From CAVVMA01 sp963830715 (GTDB taxonomy: Bacteria > Desulfobacterota > Binatia > Binatales > Binataceae), in the NCBI GenBank assembly GCA_963830715.1, contig CAWHNS010000021.1, positions 62,001 to 126,000 on the forward strand: a DNA stretch of 64,000 nt, read 5' to 3'. The notes under the pieces are model-generated. The model saw nothing but the letters and a program-made list of their open reading frames with translations, did not search any database and had not been told where the DNA came from. The translations under genes and the position numbers were made by a program. Every line of letters starts with the position of its first letter. The stretch's first letter is position 1. Below, piece by piece: positions 38,266 through 47,426 of this stretch.

Positions 38266-39301
38266 CTAGGCTTCGTGGTGCTCGTTGGCCTTGACCTTCT
38301 GATACTTGCGGTAGTCGTAGCCGGTCGCCATCGCCATCAGCAGCTCCTCCATGCCGCCCTCCTTCTCGCGGCGAAGGATACGCAGGCGGTCGAAGAAGTC
38401 GCGGAAGTCCTTGTTGACCCGATACGTCCCGTCGACGGAGGCGAGAAAGAAGTCGTGCAGCCGGGTGACGGTGAATCTCAGCGAGGAATATCGCAGCTCG
38501 TTCGGGAAGGCGTCCCACTCGGCCAGCGAGAGCGTCCGCAGCGACTCGTAGCCGTGCAGCACATATCGAAAGCGGTCCAGCGAATAGCGCCCGCCGACAA
38601 AGCACAGCGCGTTGACCGCGGTCGCGATATCGAAGATGAACTTGCCGCGGCAGGCCGCCTCGAAATCCAGCACCGACATCAGGCGCTCGCCGCGAAACAG
38701 CAGGTTGTCGGCGAACAGGTCGCCGTGGATGACGCCCTTGGGCAGCTTTCCCTCCAGGTAATGGCCCAGGTACTCGACCTCGTCATCGAGCGTGCGGCTG
38801 ACCTTGCGGAAGTAGTTCGGCAGCCGGCCGCGGATGCTCAAGTAGAGGTCCGCGATGCGATCGAAACTGAAGCGGTTGTCGATTCCCTTCTTGTAGCCCT
38901 TGCCGATTACGTGCAGTTGCCCAAGCGCCCGCCCGGCCGCCTCGAGCTGCGGCGGACGCAGCCGCTCGGACGGCAGAATCCTGCCCTCCTGGTATTTGTA
39001 TATCGACAGGCACTTGCTCCCGACATCCCGATAAAACCGTCCCTTGCGATCCTGCAACGGATTGGGGCAGGGAAACGCGTGCCGCCGCAGGAAGGCGAGC
39101 AGATCGATCTCGCGCCTGAGCTCGCTCTCGCTCTTTACCTCATCGACGCGCGCGAGGAACTTGCCTTTCGCCTGTTTCCAGAAGATAGTTGGTGTTGACC
39201 GAGCCTTCACGGATTCCGAGCGCGCGCACGACGCGCCCGAAGCCATAGTCCTCGGCCAGTTCCTGGAGGAACGGCTTGGTCAACTCAGTGTATACAGCCA
39301 T
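38266..39301 (-). CDS. thrB: Homoserine kinase (APH-fold ThrB), frameshifted
   Basis: Homoserine kinase of the aminoglycoside-phosphotransferase fold makes O-phosphohomoserine for threonine synthesis. The start ATG 39301 reads MAVYTELTKPFLQELAEDYG, and RALGIREGSVNTNYLLET follows. One surplus base at about 39170-39172 breaks the frame. The second frame resumes GKFLARVDEVKSESELRR and continues to 38266. The catalytic GVIHGDLFADNLLF loop and VLDFEAACRG (metal Asp) are intact. It heads the run thrB-metF-folE-rpiA-ccmD-dnaJ-merR. Confidence 0.88.
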
Positions 39302-39466
39302 CGATCGGAGGCGGGACTTTCAACCCGCCGCAAGTCTAGAGCCTAAGCGGATACTGGTCAACTAGGATCGCCCCAAGTCATTGCGGCAGAAGGTCTTTCT
39401 GATGTTGCAGGTTTGCGCCATAATCTGGCCGCTCAGTCCGATCCCCGATCCCGAACAGGAGTAACG

Positions 39467-39991
39467 ATGGCCGCGAGGAAGAACAACCCTGCACTACGAA
39501 CTGCTGCTAGAGGCCGCGAAACCGGCGGACTGGAGGGTCGGAAAGCGCCGGCCTTCGAGTTGCCGGACTCGTCCGGCGCCGCCGTCAGACTCAAGGATCT
39601 GATCGGCCGCGACAAGCTGGTGCTCTACTTCTATCCAAAGGACATGACGCCCGGATGCACGCGTGAGGCGTGCGGCTTTCAGGATCGGTTGGCGGAGATC
39701 GCCGGGGCCGGAGCGCAAGTGGTGGGAATCTCCGCGGATGCGTCCGGGTCGCATCAGAAGTTCGCCGCCAAATACATGCTCCGGTTTCCGCTGCTGAGCG
39801 ATGCCGACAATCGCGTCGCGAAGCTCTACGGCGTTTACAAGAAGAAGTCGCTCTACGGCCGCGAGTTCATGGGAATCGAACGGACTACGTTCCTGATCGA
39901 CAAATCCGGCGCGATTCGCAAGGTCTTCCCCAAGGTCAAGGTGGACGGACATCCCGAAGCGGTACTCGCAGCGCTCAAGGAGATCGACTGA
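39467..39991 (+). CDS. bcp: Thioredoxin-dependent peroxiredoxin, BCP type
   Basis: The start ATG 39467 has AGGAG eight bases upstream. The 174-residue protein shows YFYPKDMTPGCTREACGF with peroxidatic Cys64 and resolving Cys69, the Thr/Pro of PxxxT/SxxC, and a C-terminal thioredoxin-fold helix. It reduces hydrogen peroxide and alkyl hydroperoxides in the cytoplasm using thioredoxin. A 25-residue N-terminal extension, basic and disordered, precedes the fold. It is divergent from thrB. Confidence 0.93.
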   Translation: MAARKNNPALRTAARGRETGGLEGRKAPAFELPDSSGAAVRLKDLIGRDKLVLYFYPKDMTPGCTREACGFQDRLAEIAGAGAQVVGISADASGSHQKFAAKYMLRFPLLSDADNRVAKLYGVYKKKSLYGREFMGIERTTFLIDKSGAIRKVFPKVKVDGHPEAVLAALKEID

Positions 39992-40026
39992 GACGGGATC
40001 GCGAGCGAGTCGGCGAGGCGGGTACG

Positions 40027-40932
40027 CTAAGAGCGGAAGGGAGACTCCGCCACGGCCGGAATCGGTTCGGGATTATCGGCCAGCAGCGTATCGCGCAGGA
40101 ACTCGGCGACCCGAGGCTCGGCGCGCTTGCCGAGCAGATGAGGCGCCAGCGGAAAGTAGTAGGCCTCGACCTTGGCCCCGCGCGCTCTCAGCGCCAGCGC
40201 GAGACGCTGCGCCTGGTCAACCGGCATCCGGCGATCGCGCCCGCCGTGCAGGATCAGCACGCTGCAATCGAGACGCGGCGGCAGATGGGCAATCACGCTC
40301 CGTTCCTTGAGCACGCGCCGGCTTGGCCATACCTGGCGCAGAATCGAGAGCTTGGTGGTCCATCGCGCTTCCGGCCACAAGCTCAGCATATCGTAGGCGC
40401 CCGACTGTAAGACGACCGCGCGCGGGCGCGAATCAGTGTCCATCAGGAGCCCGGCAGCGACTGCGCCGTCACTGAGCCCCCAGACTGCGAGCCGCTTGGG
40501 GTCAACGTCTTTCCGCGCGGCCAGCAGGTCGAGCGCGCGCCGAGCGGCCACCACCGCCTGAGGCCCGACGAAACGGCCTGGCCCCGACGAGCGGCCGTAG
40601 CCGGGAATACTCACGCAAGCCACGTGTATCCCGAGCGGCGTCAGGCTGCGGCTGAATTGAACGCATCGCTGCGCATTGCCATCGCCGGCGTTGAGCACCA
40701 GCAGCGCGGGCCGGGCTCCCGGCTCGCGGCTGCGCGCCAGATAGGCCTCGATCTGATACTGACTCTTGCCGACCGCTACCTGGAAGCTGAACGGCTCGAC
40801 GTTGTTCGGCATAGACGAACGAGCGAACGTCGATGTCCGGCACGCAGCAAACGTACCGGCGACCAGAAGCGACAAGGCAGTAAAAAGCGCGCGGACGGCG
40901 ATCCGCGGACGCGGGTCGGGGTCAGATGTCAT
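40027..40932 (-). CDS. Alpha/beta hydrolase with N-terminal signal or anchor
   Basis: The 301-residue protein has a hydrophobic N-terminus (VRALFTALSLLVAGTFAACR) resembling a lipoprotein signal. A fold follows with LLVLNAGDGNAQ and the nucleophile elbow WGLSDGAV (Ser). SVLILHGGRDRRMPVDQA carries the Asp and LAPHLLGKRAEP the His. It belongs with the dienelactone/DAP-type hydrolases and probably acts on esters or peptides at the envelope. The start is ATG 40932. No clear operon partner: it converges with bcp and diverges from hisI. Substrate unknown. Confidence 0.78.
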   Translation of the reverse strand: MTSDPDPRPRIAVRALFTALSLLVAGTFAACRTSTFARSSMPNNVEPFSFQVAVGKSQYQIEAYLARSREPGARPALLVLNAGDGNAQRCVQFSRSLTPLGIHVACVSIPGYGRSSGPGRFVGPQAVVAARRALDLLAARKDVDPKRLAVWGLSDGAVAAGLLMDTDSRPRAVVLQSGAYDMLSLWPEARWTTKLSILRQVWPSRRVLKERSVIAHLPPRLDCSVLILHGGRDRRMPVDQAQRLALALRARGAKVEAYYFPLAPHLLGKRAEPRVAEFLRDTLLADNPEPIPAVAESPFRS

Positions 40933-41078
40933 AGGTGGCGATAGTGTACATTGGATCGGGACGGTTTGGAAAGGCACCGGGACAATCAAATCACAATCCC
41001 GAAGCGGGGTGGCGCGGCATTGAATCGCCGGCGCGTTTCACCAATACTTTTTCGTTCACGGCGAAATTGGTTCAGGAC

Positions 41079-41504
41079 ATGAAGCACGACCCCGCAGGAC
41101 TCATCGACTTCGAGCGAAACGGCGGCGTGGTGCCGGTCGTTACGCAGGAACGCGCGAGCCGCCGCGTCCTGATGGTCGCGTACATGAATCGCGAGGCTTT
41201 TCTCGAGACCGTCGCAACCGGGCGGGTGTGTTACTACTCCCGATCGCGCAAACGCCTGTGGCGCAAGGGCGAGGAGTCCGGCAACTTCCAGGTCGTGCGC
41301 GAAATCCGGATCGACTGCGACAACGACACGATCCTGCTGACGGTCGATCAGAAGGGTGATGGCGCCGCGTGTCACCTGGGCTACGAGAGCGACTACTTTC
41401 GCGTGCTCGAAGACGGCCAGTGGAAAATCGTAGACCGGCGCAAGGTAGATCCCGCGAAATACGGCCCCGGCTACGGGCATCCGGGAGAGGAGAAAGTAAA
41501 GTAA
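41079..41504 (+). CDS. hisI: Phosphoribosyl-AMP cyclohydrolase
   Basis: The enzyme hydrolyses the adenine ring of PR-AMP in step 3 of histidine synthesis. The 141-residue product shows ATGRVCYYSRSRKRLWRKGE, GNFQVVREIRIDCDNDTIL (metal-binding Asp/Cys) and GDGAACHLGYESDYFR (the zinc Cys-His). The start is ATG 41079. hisG follows 85 bases downstream. The PR-ATP pyrophosphohydrolase domain (HisE) is not fused, so it must be elsewhere. Confidence 0.94.
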   Translation: MKHDPAGLIDFERNGGVVPVVTQERASRRVLMVAYMNREAFLETVATGRVCYYSRSRKRLWRKGEESGNFQVVREIRIDCDNDTILLTVDQKGDGAACHLGYESDYFRVLEDGQWKIVDRRKVDPAKYGPGYGHPGEEKVK

Positions 41505-41551
41505 TCGCAGATGAACACCGACCTCGCCCGCCGTCGCATCCGCTCCGGCAC

Positions 41552-41583
41552 CCTCTCCCTTTGGGGAGCGGGTTGGGGAGAGG
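41552..41583 (+). promoter_or_regulatory. Hairpin overlapping the hisG ribosome-binding site
   Basis: The arms CCTCTCCC (41552-41559) and GGGAGAGG (41576-41583) are complementary. The second arm is also the only plausible ribosome-binding site for hisG, ending six bases before its ATG. Folding would hide the site. A similar sequence follows hisG at 42494, so it may instead be a dispersed repeat. Confidence 0.5.
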
Positions 41584-41589
41584 TTTCTC

Positions 41590-42492
41590 ATGGCTAAAGC
41601 CGAAAAGACGCTCCGCTTCGGGATACCGAAGGGCAGTCTCGAAGCGCAAACCCTGGAGCTGCTGCGTAAGTCCGGATGGCGCATCTCGGTCGATGCGCGC
41701 TCATACATTCCGGACGTGGACGACTTAAGCCTCAGCCTGAGGCTGCTCCGTCCCCAGGAGATGCCGCGCTATATCGCCGACGGCTCCCTTGACGCCGGCA
41801 TCACCGGGCGCGACTGGGTGGCCGAGAACGCCGTCGATGTGGTCGAGGTGGACACTTTCGTCTATGCGAAGGTGTCCCTATCCCCCTCGCGATGGGTCCT
41901 CGTGGTGCCGGAACGATCACCCGTGAAGAAGCTGGAAGACCTCAAGGGCAAGCGCGTAGCGACCGAGATGGTGAACTTCGCGCGCACGCTCTTCGCCAAA
42001 CGCAAAGTTAAAGTAGAAATTGAATTTTCATGGGGAGCCACTGAAGCCAAGGTTGCCGACGGGCTGGTCGATGCGGCGATAGACGTGACCGAGACCGGCT
42101 CGTCGATTCGCGCTAACGGCCTTCGAATCGTCGAGGAGTTGCTCACCTCTTCACCGGTGCTGGTCGCCAACCGGCAGAGTTGGGCCGATCCCTGGAAGAG
42201 GTCCAAGGTCAAGCAGATCGGCGTGCTGATCCGGGGCGCGCTGGATGCGGAGAGCCGGGTGGGAATCAAGATGAACGTCGCGAAGGAGAACCTCGAGCGC
42301 GTCATCGACTTGTTGCCCTCGATCACCGCGCCGACGGTATCGCCGCTCTATCCGTCGCCGAAGCTCGCGGGCAAGGAATGGGTCGCCGTCGATACCGTTA
42401 TCAGCGAGCATACGGTGCGCGAGTTGTTTCCCAAGCTGCTCGAAGCCGGCGCGGTCGGAATAGTCGAGTATCCGCTGAACAAGATCATTTGA
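41590..42492 (+). CDS. hisG: ATP phosphoribosyltransferase (long form)
   Basis: HisG catalyses the first, committed step of histidine synthesis, joining ATP and PRPP. The 300-residue length and the C-terminal regulatory domain (SRVGIKMNVAKENLERVIDL ... VISEHTVRELFPKLLEAGAV) mark the long form, normally inhibited by histidine. The catalytic half shows LRFGIPKGSLEAQTLELL, DAGITGRDWVAE, RVATEMVNFARTLF and AAIDVTETGSSI (PRPP loop). Being the long form, it needs no HisZ. hisI lies upstream. Confidence 0.94.
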   Translation: MAKAEKTLRFGIPKGSLEAQTLELLRKSGWRISVDARSYIPDVDDLSLSLRLLRPQEMPRYIADGSLDAGITGRDWVAENAVDVVEVDTFVYAKVSLSPSRWVLVVPERSPVKKLEDLKGKRVATEMVNFARTLFAKRKVKVEIEFSWGATEAKVADGLVDAAIDVTETGSSIRANGLRIVEELLTSSPVLVANRQSWADPWKRSKVKQIGVLIRGALDAESRVGIKMNVAKENLERVIDLLPSITAPTVSPLYPSPKLAGKEWVAVDTVISEHTVRELFPKLLEAGAVGIVEYPLNKII

Positions 42493-42559
42493 ACCTCTCC
42501 CCAGCCCGCTCGCATCGGGAGCGTGATCCGGGCACGGGCGCGCGAGCGAGTGCGAGGAC

Positions 42560-44029
42560 TCAACGCGTCGAGTTCCTGATCAGTTGCACGAAAAACGCTA
42601 TCGACTGCGCATAGCCGTCCACCGACAGCCGTTCGTTGGTCCCGTGGATTCGCTCCAAGTCGGCAGAGCCCGTAACCACGGGAGTGAACCGGTAGATGTT
42701 GTGCGTGACATCCTGATAGCTGCGCGAGTCGGTAGCGCCGACCACCAGGTAGGGGCTCACGGTCGAGACTTCAGGAAAAACTTCGAGGATGGTTCTTCGG
42801 ATCATCCGGAAGCCTTCGGTGTCCGTTCCGGAAACGATCGAAGGATCGTGGGCCTCGGGCAGCACTGTGATCTTCACGTCCGGGTCGTCGATCACCTCGC
42901 GGACGTGATCGCTGACGCTCTCGACGGTGTCGCCCGGCAGGATTCGGAAATTGACTACCGCGCGCGCCCCGGTCGGGAGAACGTTGTCCTTGACGCCGCC
43001 CTGCACGATCGTTTCCGCGGTGGTGGTGCGGATCATCGCATTGCTGGTCGGCGCCCGAGCGAGCTGAGACGCGATCACGGGACCGAACAGCCAGGTGTTC
43101 GCATAGACCGCTCGAAACGGCTCGTCGGCGGCGGGCGCGAGGTTGCAGAGCATCTGTTGCGCGAGGCCCGCGAAACGCGCCGGCATCTGATGCCGCTCGA
43201 GTCGATAGAGAGCGCGGCTCACGACGCCGATCGCGGTGTGCGCCGGAGGCATCGAGGAATGCCCGCCTTCCCCGCTGGCCGTCAACTCGATACTCGCATA
43301 GCCCTTCTCGGCCACGCCGACCAGCGCGACCGGGGCGCGCACGCCGGGAACCATTCCCACAACGATCGAGCCGCCCTCGTCGTCCACGAACTCCGGACGC
43401 ACTCCGCGCGAGGCTAGCAGCGCCGCGATTTGGCGCGCGCCGTTCCCTGCAACCTCTTCGTCGTGGCCGAACGCGAGTAGCAGCGTCCGCCGCGGCTGAT
43501 AGCCCTCTTTCAAGAGCATCTCGACCGCCTCCATGAGGCTCATCAGATTGCCCTTGTTGTCCATCGTGCCGCGGCCCCAGATGAATCCGCCGGTTACAGC
43601 GCCGCTGAACGGCGGCTGCGTCCATCGATCCTCGGTTCCGGGCGCGACCGGCACCACGTCCTGATGCGCCATCAGCAGCACCGGGTCGAGGCCCGGATCG
43701 CTGCCCTTCCACGTGTAGAGCAGGCTCCAATCGGCGACCGATTCCTGGGTCAGAGTTTTGTGGAGATTCGGGAAGGTCTGCTTCAGGTAACCGTGCAGGC
43801 CGGCGAGCGCCTGCCGATCGTCCTGCGCCGGATCCTGGTGCGAGATCGTTTTGAACTGGACGGCGCGCGACAAATGCTCGGCGGCGAGCGCCTTGTCGAT
43901 CGCGGGCGGCTGGACGGGCGTCACGCGCTCTTGTTCCGAGGCCACCAGCCGCGTGCGAACAATCACGACTGCGGCGAGCAGCACGATCGCGCCGCCTAAC
44001 CCGAGGATCAGCCTGACGAGAATTTTCAC
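42560..44029 (-). CDS. M20 family metallopeptidase (PM20D1/CPS1-like), membrane-anchored
   Basis: The 489-residue protein has an N-terminal membrane segment (LVRLILGLGGAIVLLAAVV). The M20 catalytic domain shows LLMAHQDVVPV (His-Asp), WGRGTMDNKGNL (bridging Asp), FGHDEEVAGNGARQ (catalytic Glu pair), FVDDEGG, and VGATDSRSYQ and NIYRFTPV near the end. It resembles carboxypeptidase S and PM20D1, which hydrolyse or condense N-acyl amino acids. It probably works on the periplasmic side. It lies downstream of the epoxide hydrolase gene on the same strand. Confidence 0.88.
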   Translation of the reverse strand: MKILVRLILGLGGAIVLLAAVVIVRTRLVASEQERVTPVQPPAIDKALAAEHLSRAVQFKTISHQDPAQDDRQALAGLHGYLKQTFPNLHKTLTQESVADWSLLYTWKGSDPGLDPVLLMAHQDVVPVAPGTEDRWTQPPFSGAVTGGFIWGRGTMDNKGNLMSLMEAVEMLLKEGYQPRRTLLLAFGHDEEVAGNGARQIAALLASRGVRPEFVDDEGGSIVVGMVPGVRAPVALVGVAEKGYASIELTASGEGGHSSMPPAHTAIGVVSRALYRLERHQMPARFAGLAQQMLCNLAPAADEPFRAVYANTWLFGPVIASQLARAPTSNAMIRTTTAETIVQGGVKDNVLPTGARAVVNFRILPGDTVESVSDHVREVIDDPDVKITVLPEAHDPSIVSGTDTEGFRMIRRTILEVFPEVSTVSPYLVVGATDSRSYQDVTHNIYRFTPVVTGSADLERIHGTNERLSVDGYAQSIAFFVQLIRNSTR

Positions 44030-44039
44030 GATGCGGAGA

Positions 44040-45191
44040 TCAACTCAAATCGCGAAAGAATGCGCGGATGTCGCCGGCGAGAAGCTTCGGCTCTTCCATC
44101 GCGGCGAAGTGCCCTCCGGCCGGCATCACAGTCCATCGCTTGACGTTGTATGCGCGCTCGGCCCACTCGCGCGGCGGCGTCACCAGTTCGCCCGGGAAGA
44201 TGGCCACCGCGGTGGGCGCCTCGATTCGCGTATCGGGCGTGAGGCGCCACGGATGGTGTCGCGCTTCGTAATAGAGCCGCGTCGATGAATTGATCGTCTG
44301 CGTCACCCAGTAGATTGTCACAATGGTCAATAACTGGTCCTTGGTGAAGCGGCGCTCGAGGTCGCCGTGGCAATCGCTCCAGCTCCGGAATTTCTCCACG
44401 ATCCACGCCGCCAGACCAGCCGGCGAATCGTTGAGCCCGTAAGCGAGGGTCTGCGGCTTGGTGCCCTGAATCCACTGATAGCCGGTCTCCGCGCGGCGCC
44501 ACTTGTCGGCGTCGGCGAGAAATGACTTCTCCGCGGCGCTCAGTTCGGGCGCGCTGCGCCCTTGAGTCGGAGCGGTCGCGATCATGTTGACGTGAATCCC
44601 GTAAAGGCTCTTTGCGTAGACCTCGCCCATCCGCGAGACGATCGCCGAGCCCCAATCTCCGCCCTGCGCGGCGAATCGCGAGTATCCGAGCGCGCCGGTC
44701 ATCAGCTTGAAGAAAATCTCGGCCATCGCCTGGATATTCATCGCGCGTTTCACTGGATGGTCCGAGAAGCCGTAGCCGGGGAGGGAGGGCGCGACGACCG
44801 TGAATGACTCGCCCGCGTCGGCGCCGTCAGCCGCCGGATCCGTCAACATCGGGATGATACGGTTGAACTCGTACACCGACCCCGGCCATCCGTGCAGGAG
44901 AAGCAGCGGCTTCGGATTTGGTCCGCGCCCTTTCTCGTGGATGAAGTGGATCTTGAGCCCGTCGACTTCGGCGCGGAAATGCGCGAAGCGGTTCAGCTCG
45001 CGCTCATGCAGTCTCCAGTCGTAGCGGGTGCGCCAATATTCGATCAGTTCTTTGAGATAGGCGAGGTTGGTTCCGTATTCCCATCCGGTATCCGGAACTT
45101 CGTCGGGCAATCGCGAGCGCGCGAGCCGCTCGCGAAGATCAATCAGGACTTCGTCGGGAACAGCGATTTTGAAGGGCTCGATCTGGCTCAT
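44040..45191 (-). CDS. Epoxide hydrolase with EHN domain
   Basis: The 383-residue enzyme starts with the epoxide-hydrolase N-terminal region (FKIAVPDEVLIDLRERLARS). The alpha/beta fold shows LLHGWPGSVYEF (HGWP oxyanion motif), AQGGDWGSAI (nucleophile Asp), and a C-terminal VMPAGGHFAAMEEP (catalytic His). Two conserved lid tyrosines, as in microsomal/juvenile-hormone type epoxide hydrolases, are probable. It opens epoxides to diols. It sits between yqeY and the M20 peptidase; no pathway partner is evident. Confidence 0.9.
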   Translation of the reverse strand: MSQIEPFKIAVPDEVLIDLRERLARSRLPDEVPDTGWEYGTNLAYLKELIEYWRTRYDWRLHERELNRFAHFRAEVDGLKIHFIHEKGRGPNPKPLLLLHGWPGSVYEFNRIIPMLTDPAADGADAGESFTVVAPSLPGYGFSDHPVKRAMNIQAMAEIFFKLMTGALGYSRFAAQGGDWGSAIVSRMGEVYAKSLYGIHVNMIATAPTQGRSAPELSAAEKSFLADADKWRRAETGYQWIQGTKPQTLAYGLNDSPAGLAAWIVEKFRSWSDCHGDLERRFTKDQLLTIVTIYWVTQTINSSTRLYYEARHHPWRLTPDTRIEAPTAVAIFPGELVTPPREWAERAYNVKRWTVMPAGGHFAAMEEPKLLAGDIRAFFRDLS

Positions 45192-45249
45192 GCCAGACCA
45201 TTAACCACAAAGACGCCGGGGACACAAAGAGCGTCCCGCCGCGGTCCTG

Positions 45250-45681
45250 TCATTTCGGGGCCAGCGCCTGCCTGGCCAGATCGCTCGCCATTTTCCCGTC
45301 CAGGCGCGCGCCGAACTTCTCGCGCAATGCCTTCATCAGCGGTCCGAGCTGATTTGCACCTGCCGCGATCTGATCGGCAATCGCGGCGCGGACTTCGTCG
45401 GCGCCGAGGCCGGCTGGAATGTAACCGTCGAGAATCTTCGCTTCAGTCTCGTTCAGATCGATCAGGTCGGCGCGGCCCGCCTTGCGCGCGAATTCGAGCG
45501 CTTCTTCGCGGCGCGCACGCTCGCGCTTGAGCACCTGGAGAATCTCGTCTTCGCTGGCTTCGCGGCAGACGTCCTTCTCGACCCGGCTGATTTCGGCCAG
45601 CACGCCGCGCAGCGCCATCATGCGCCGCTGGTCGCGATTTTTCATCGCGGCCTTCAGGTCGTCCTGCAGCTTCTGCTTCAT
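45250..45681 (-). CDS. yqeY: GatB/YqeY domain protein
   Basis: The 143-residue protein MKQKLQDDLKAAMKNRDQRR through YIPAGLGADEVRAAIADQI is a free-standing YqeY domain, related to the tRNA-binding tail of GatB. Its role is unknown; tRNA contact is inferred. Its ATG follows the stop of the upstream secreted-protein gene without a gap (TAG-ATG). Confidence 0.9.
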   Translation of the reverse strand: MKQKLQDDLKAAMKNRDQRRMMALRGVLAEISRVEKDVCREASEDEILQVLKRERARREEALEFARKAGRADLIDLNETEAKILDGYIPAGLGADEVRAAIADQIAAGANQLGPLMKALREKFGARLDGKMASDLARQALAPK

Positions 45682-46191
45682 CTACTGATTGGCGGCTTTA
45701 TCGCCTTTTTGGGCGACGTCCTGCCACGCCGGTTGTCCGGCCTCGGTCCAGTTCTGGCCGTCGAGCTTGTACTTGAACACCAGCACCCGGCGCTTGCCGG
45801 TTGCCCTGGGCTTGCCTGTCCCGGACTTGGGCGGCTTGAACTCCGCGCCTTCGAGCTTGGCCGTTACCTGCACCTTGCCGCCCGAGTTTTCCGGGAAATA
45901 TTTGAGCTTTGCATTTTCGAGATCGACGTAGGTTTCGCCGGAGGCCTTCTTCTCGCTTTCCTGGCCGAGATAGCTCTCGGACTCGGACTCCACCGTCTCG
46001 ACCAGTTTCCTCTGGAGCGTGGGAGTGAGCGGATTCGGCCGCGCCGGTCCTCCGCTGCCGCCGCTCGATGAACCGCCTCCCTGGTAGAGGTCCTTCTTGA
46101 CCTCGATCGCCCGCGTGCCGTTCGCAGTCAGAAGCGCAGCGCCCGCAAACCCGATTATCAGTATCGCCGCAGTGATTGCCCTTCGCCTCAT
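45682..46191 (-). CDS. Secreted hypothetical protein
   Basis: The protein begins at ATG 46191 with a signal peptide (RRRAITAAILIIGFAGAALL). A glycine/serine-rich stretch (QGGGSSSGGSGGPARPNP) and a charged, beta-rich C-terminal region follow (VQVTAKLEGAEFKPPKSG, RVLVFKYKLDGQNWTEAG). An upstream ATG at 46212 is also possible. I do not recognise a domain. It lies directly downstream of the TonB-like gene and upstream of yqeY with no gap. An envelope role beside TonB is only a guess. Confidence 0.7.
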   Translation of the reverse strand: MRRRAITAAILIIGFAGAALLTANGTRAIEVKKDLYQGGGSSSGGSGGPARPNPLTPTLQRKLVETVESESESYLGQESEKKASGETYVDLENAKLKYFPENSGGKVQVTAKLEGAEFKPPKSGTGKPRATGKRRVLVFKYKLDGQNWTEAGQPAWQDVAQKGDKAANQ

Positions 46192-46217
46192 CGCGTTGTA
46201 CCCCCGTAACATCCGAC

Positions 46218-47076
46218 CTATACCACGCCTTCCTGCGTCGCCAAAGGCGCTGACGGGGCACGGACTCCGGCGCGCACCTCCTGCAGCGCGAAACGAATCG
46301 GCACGACCACCCAACTGGAGACGCGAACGCCGGCGCGGCGCGCTGCCACGAAGCGCCATCGCGTGCGCACCGTCTCCAGCGCGGCCCGATCGAGCGCGTC
46401 GAAGCCGGACGAGCGCACGATTTCGACGCGCTCAGCGGATCCATCGGCGCCGACCAGCACGCGCAGGAGAACCGTACCCTGTTGTCCGTCGCGGCGCGCC
46501 TGCTCGGGATAGACGGGCGCCGGGTTCTCGCCATAGAGCGCGTGGGCATCGGCGGCGCCGCCGGCAGGGCCGGCTCCGGCGCCGACGGCGCCGGAGCCGG
46601 CCCCGCCGACAGAACCTGACCCAGCGACACTCTTCCCCTGCTGCGCGAGGGGAGAATCCGCGCTCGCATCGCCGAAGCTGCTCCCCTCCCCTTCAGGAGG
46701 GGGGCCGGGGGAGGGGTTTCCGCTCTGCCGTGCGAGCCGTAGCCGTGATCGCGCGGCGACGGCCAGCGCGCCGTCGCCCGAGTAAGGGACCGGCGAGACG
46801 CCGGTCCTACTTCAGACACGCCGCGCGCTGCTGGCTTTTGGCTGGTGCGGCTCCCGCGCCTCCGCTCCCATTCAAATCGTCAGCCGCGATCAGGTACGCA
46901 AGCACGTAATACGACGGCGGTCTCGATACGATCGAGGGAAACGCGAGCACGATGACGATGGCGGCCAGATGCGCCACTATCGACAGCATCGCGGCAAAGA
47001 TCGGCGCACGCCGACCCGGTATCGAAGCGGGCGCGCAACTCGCGGCGTCGTCAGTGGTAGGGATATTCTCCGTCAA
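46218..47076 (-). CDS. TonB-family energy transducer, frame interrupted by palindromic repeats
   Basis: The N-terminus at 47076 has one membrane segment (FAAMLSIVAHLAAIVIVLAF), as in TonB. The C-terminal frame reads GENPAPVYPEQARRDGQQGT, VLLRVLVGADGSAERVEIVR and FDALDRAALETVRTRW, a clear TonB_C domain. The N-terminal frame stops at 46807-46809 and the C-terminal frame is open from there, so a shift is needed to join them. A palindrome at 46787-46807 makes that stop, and another lies at 46683-46716. Both may have been inserted into the Gly/Pro linker. If intact, it would pass proton-motive force to outer-membrane receptors. Otherwise it is a pseudogene. Confidence 0.7.
46683..46716. repeat. 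GC-rich palindrome within the tonB linker
   Basis: The arms CCCCTCCCC (46683-46691) and GGGGAGGGG (46708-46716) are complementary around a 16-base loop. It lies in the sequence encoding the linker and resembles the CCTCTCCC/GGGAGAGG hairpin before hisG. Confidence 0.6.
46787..46807. repeat. Perfect palindrome at the tonB frame break
   Basis: The arms GGACCGGCG and CGCCGGTCC flank AGA. Read on the minus strand, its left edge supplies the TAG that ends the N-terminal tonB frame. Confidence 0.65.
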
Positions 47077-47426
47077 GCTACCCGGCCGTGCTCACTTCGA
47101 GGTGAGGCCGCCGGGAGCGCAACGGATGTCGCCGCGGGATTGCCGTCGGGCGGATCGGACCCGTCTCCCGGAGCCTCCCTCGCCCGCGAAGTTCATCGGC
47201 TCCACGATTCGCCCGGTGACCTGGCTTGGAGGTGGTCCGCGCTGGTGCGCGGCTCCATACAGTTGCGGGGCAGCGCCGGCTTTTCACCGGCTTTCCCGGA
47301 TCGAATCGGTTTCCCAGCAACACTACGCACCCGGCCGTCCAAGTCAATAGAACGGGTTTGACATGGCGTGCGAATCGCGCTATGAAGCAAAATTCAGAAA
47401 CTGAATCCGAATTCATCCGCAGAAAG
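47077..47426. other. Divergent intergenic region tonB / tetR
   Basis: About 350 bases, reading to ATG 47427, include the TetR-gene promoter at 47358-47386. A short palindrome CCGGC...GCCGG (around 47276) is also present. No clear tonB promoter or Fur box was recognised. Confidence 0.4.
47358..47386 (+). promoter_or_regulatory. Sigma-70 type promoter of the tetR gene
   Basis: TTGACA (47358-47363) is followed after exactly 17 bases by TATGAA (47381-47386). Transcription would start near 47393, after the ATG at 47382, so the later ATG at 47427 becomes the probable start codon. Confidence 0.6.
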
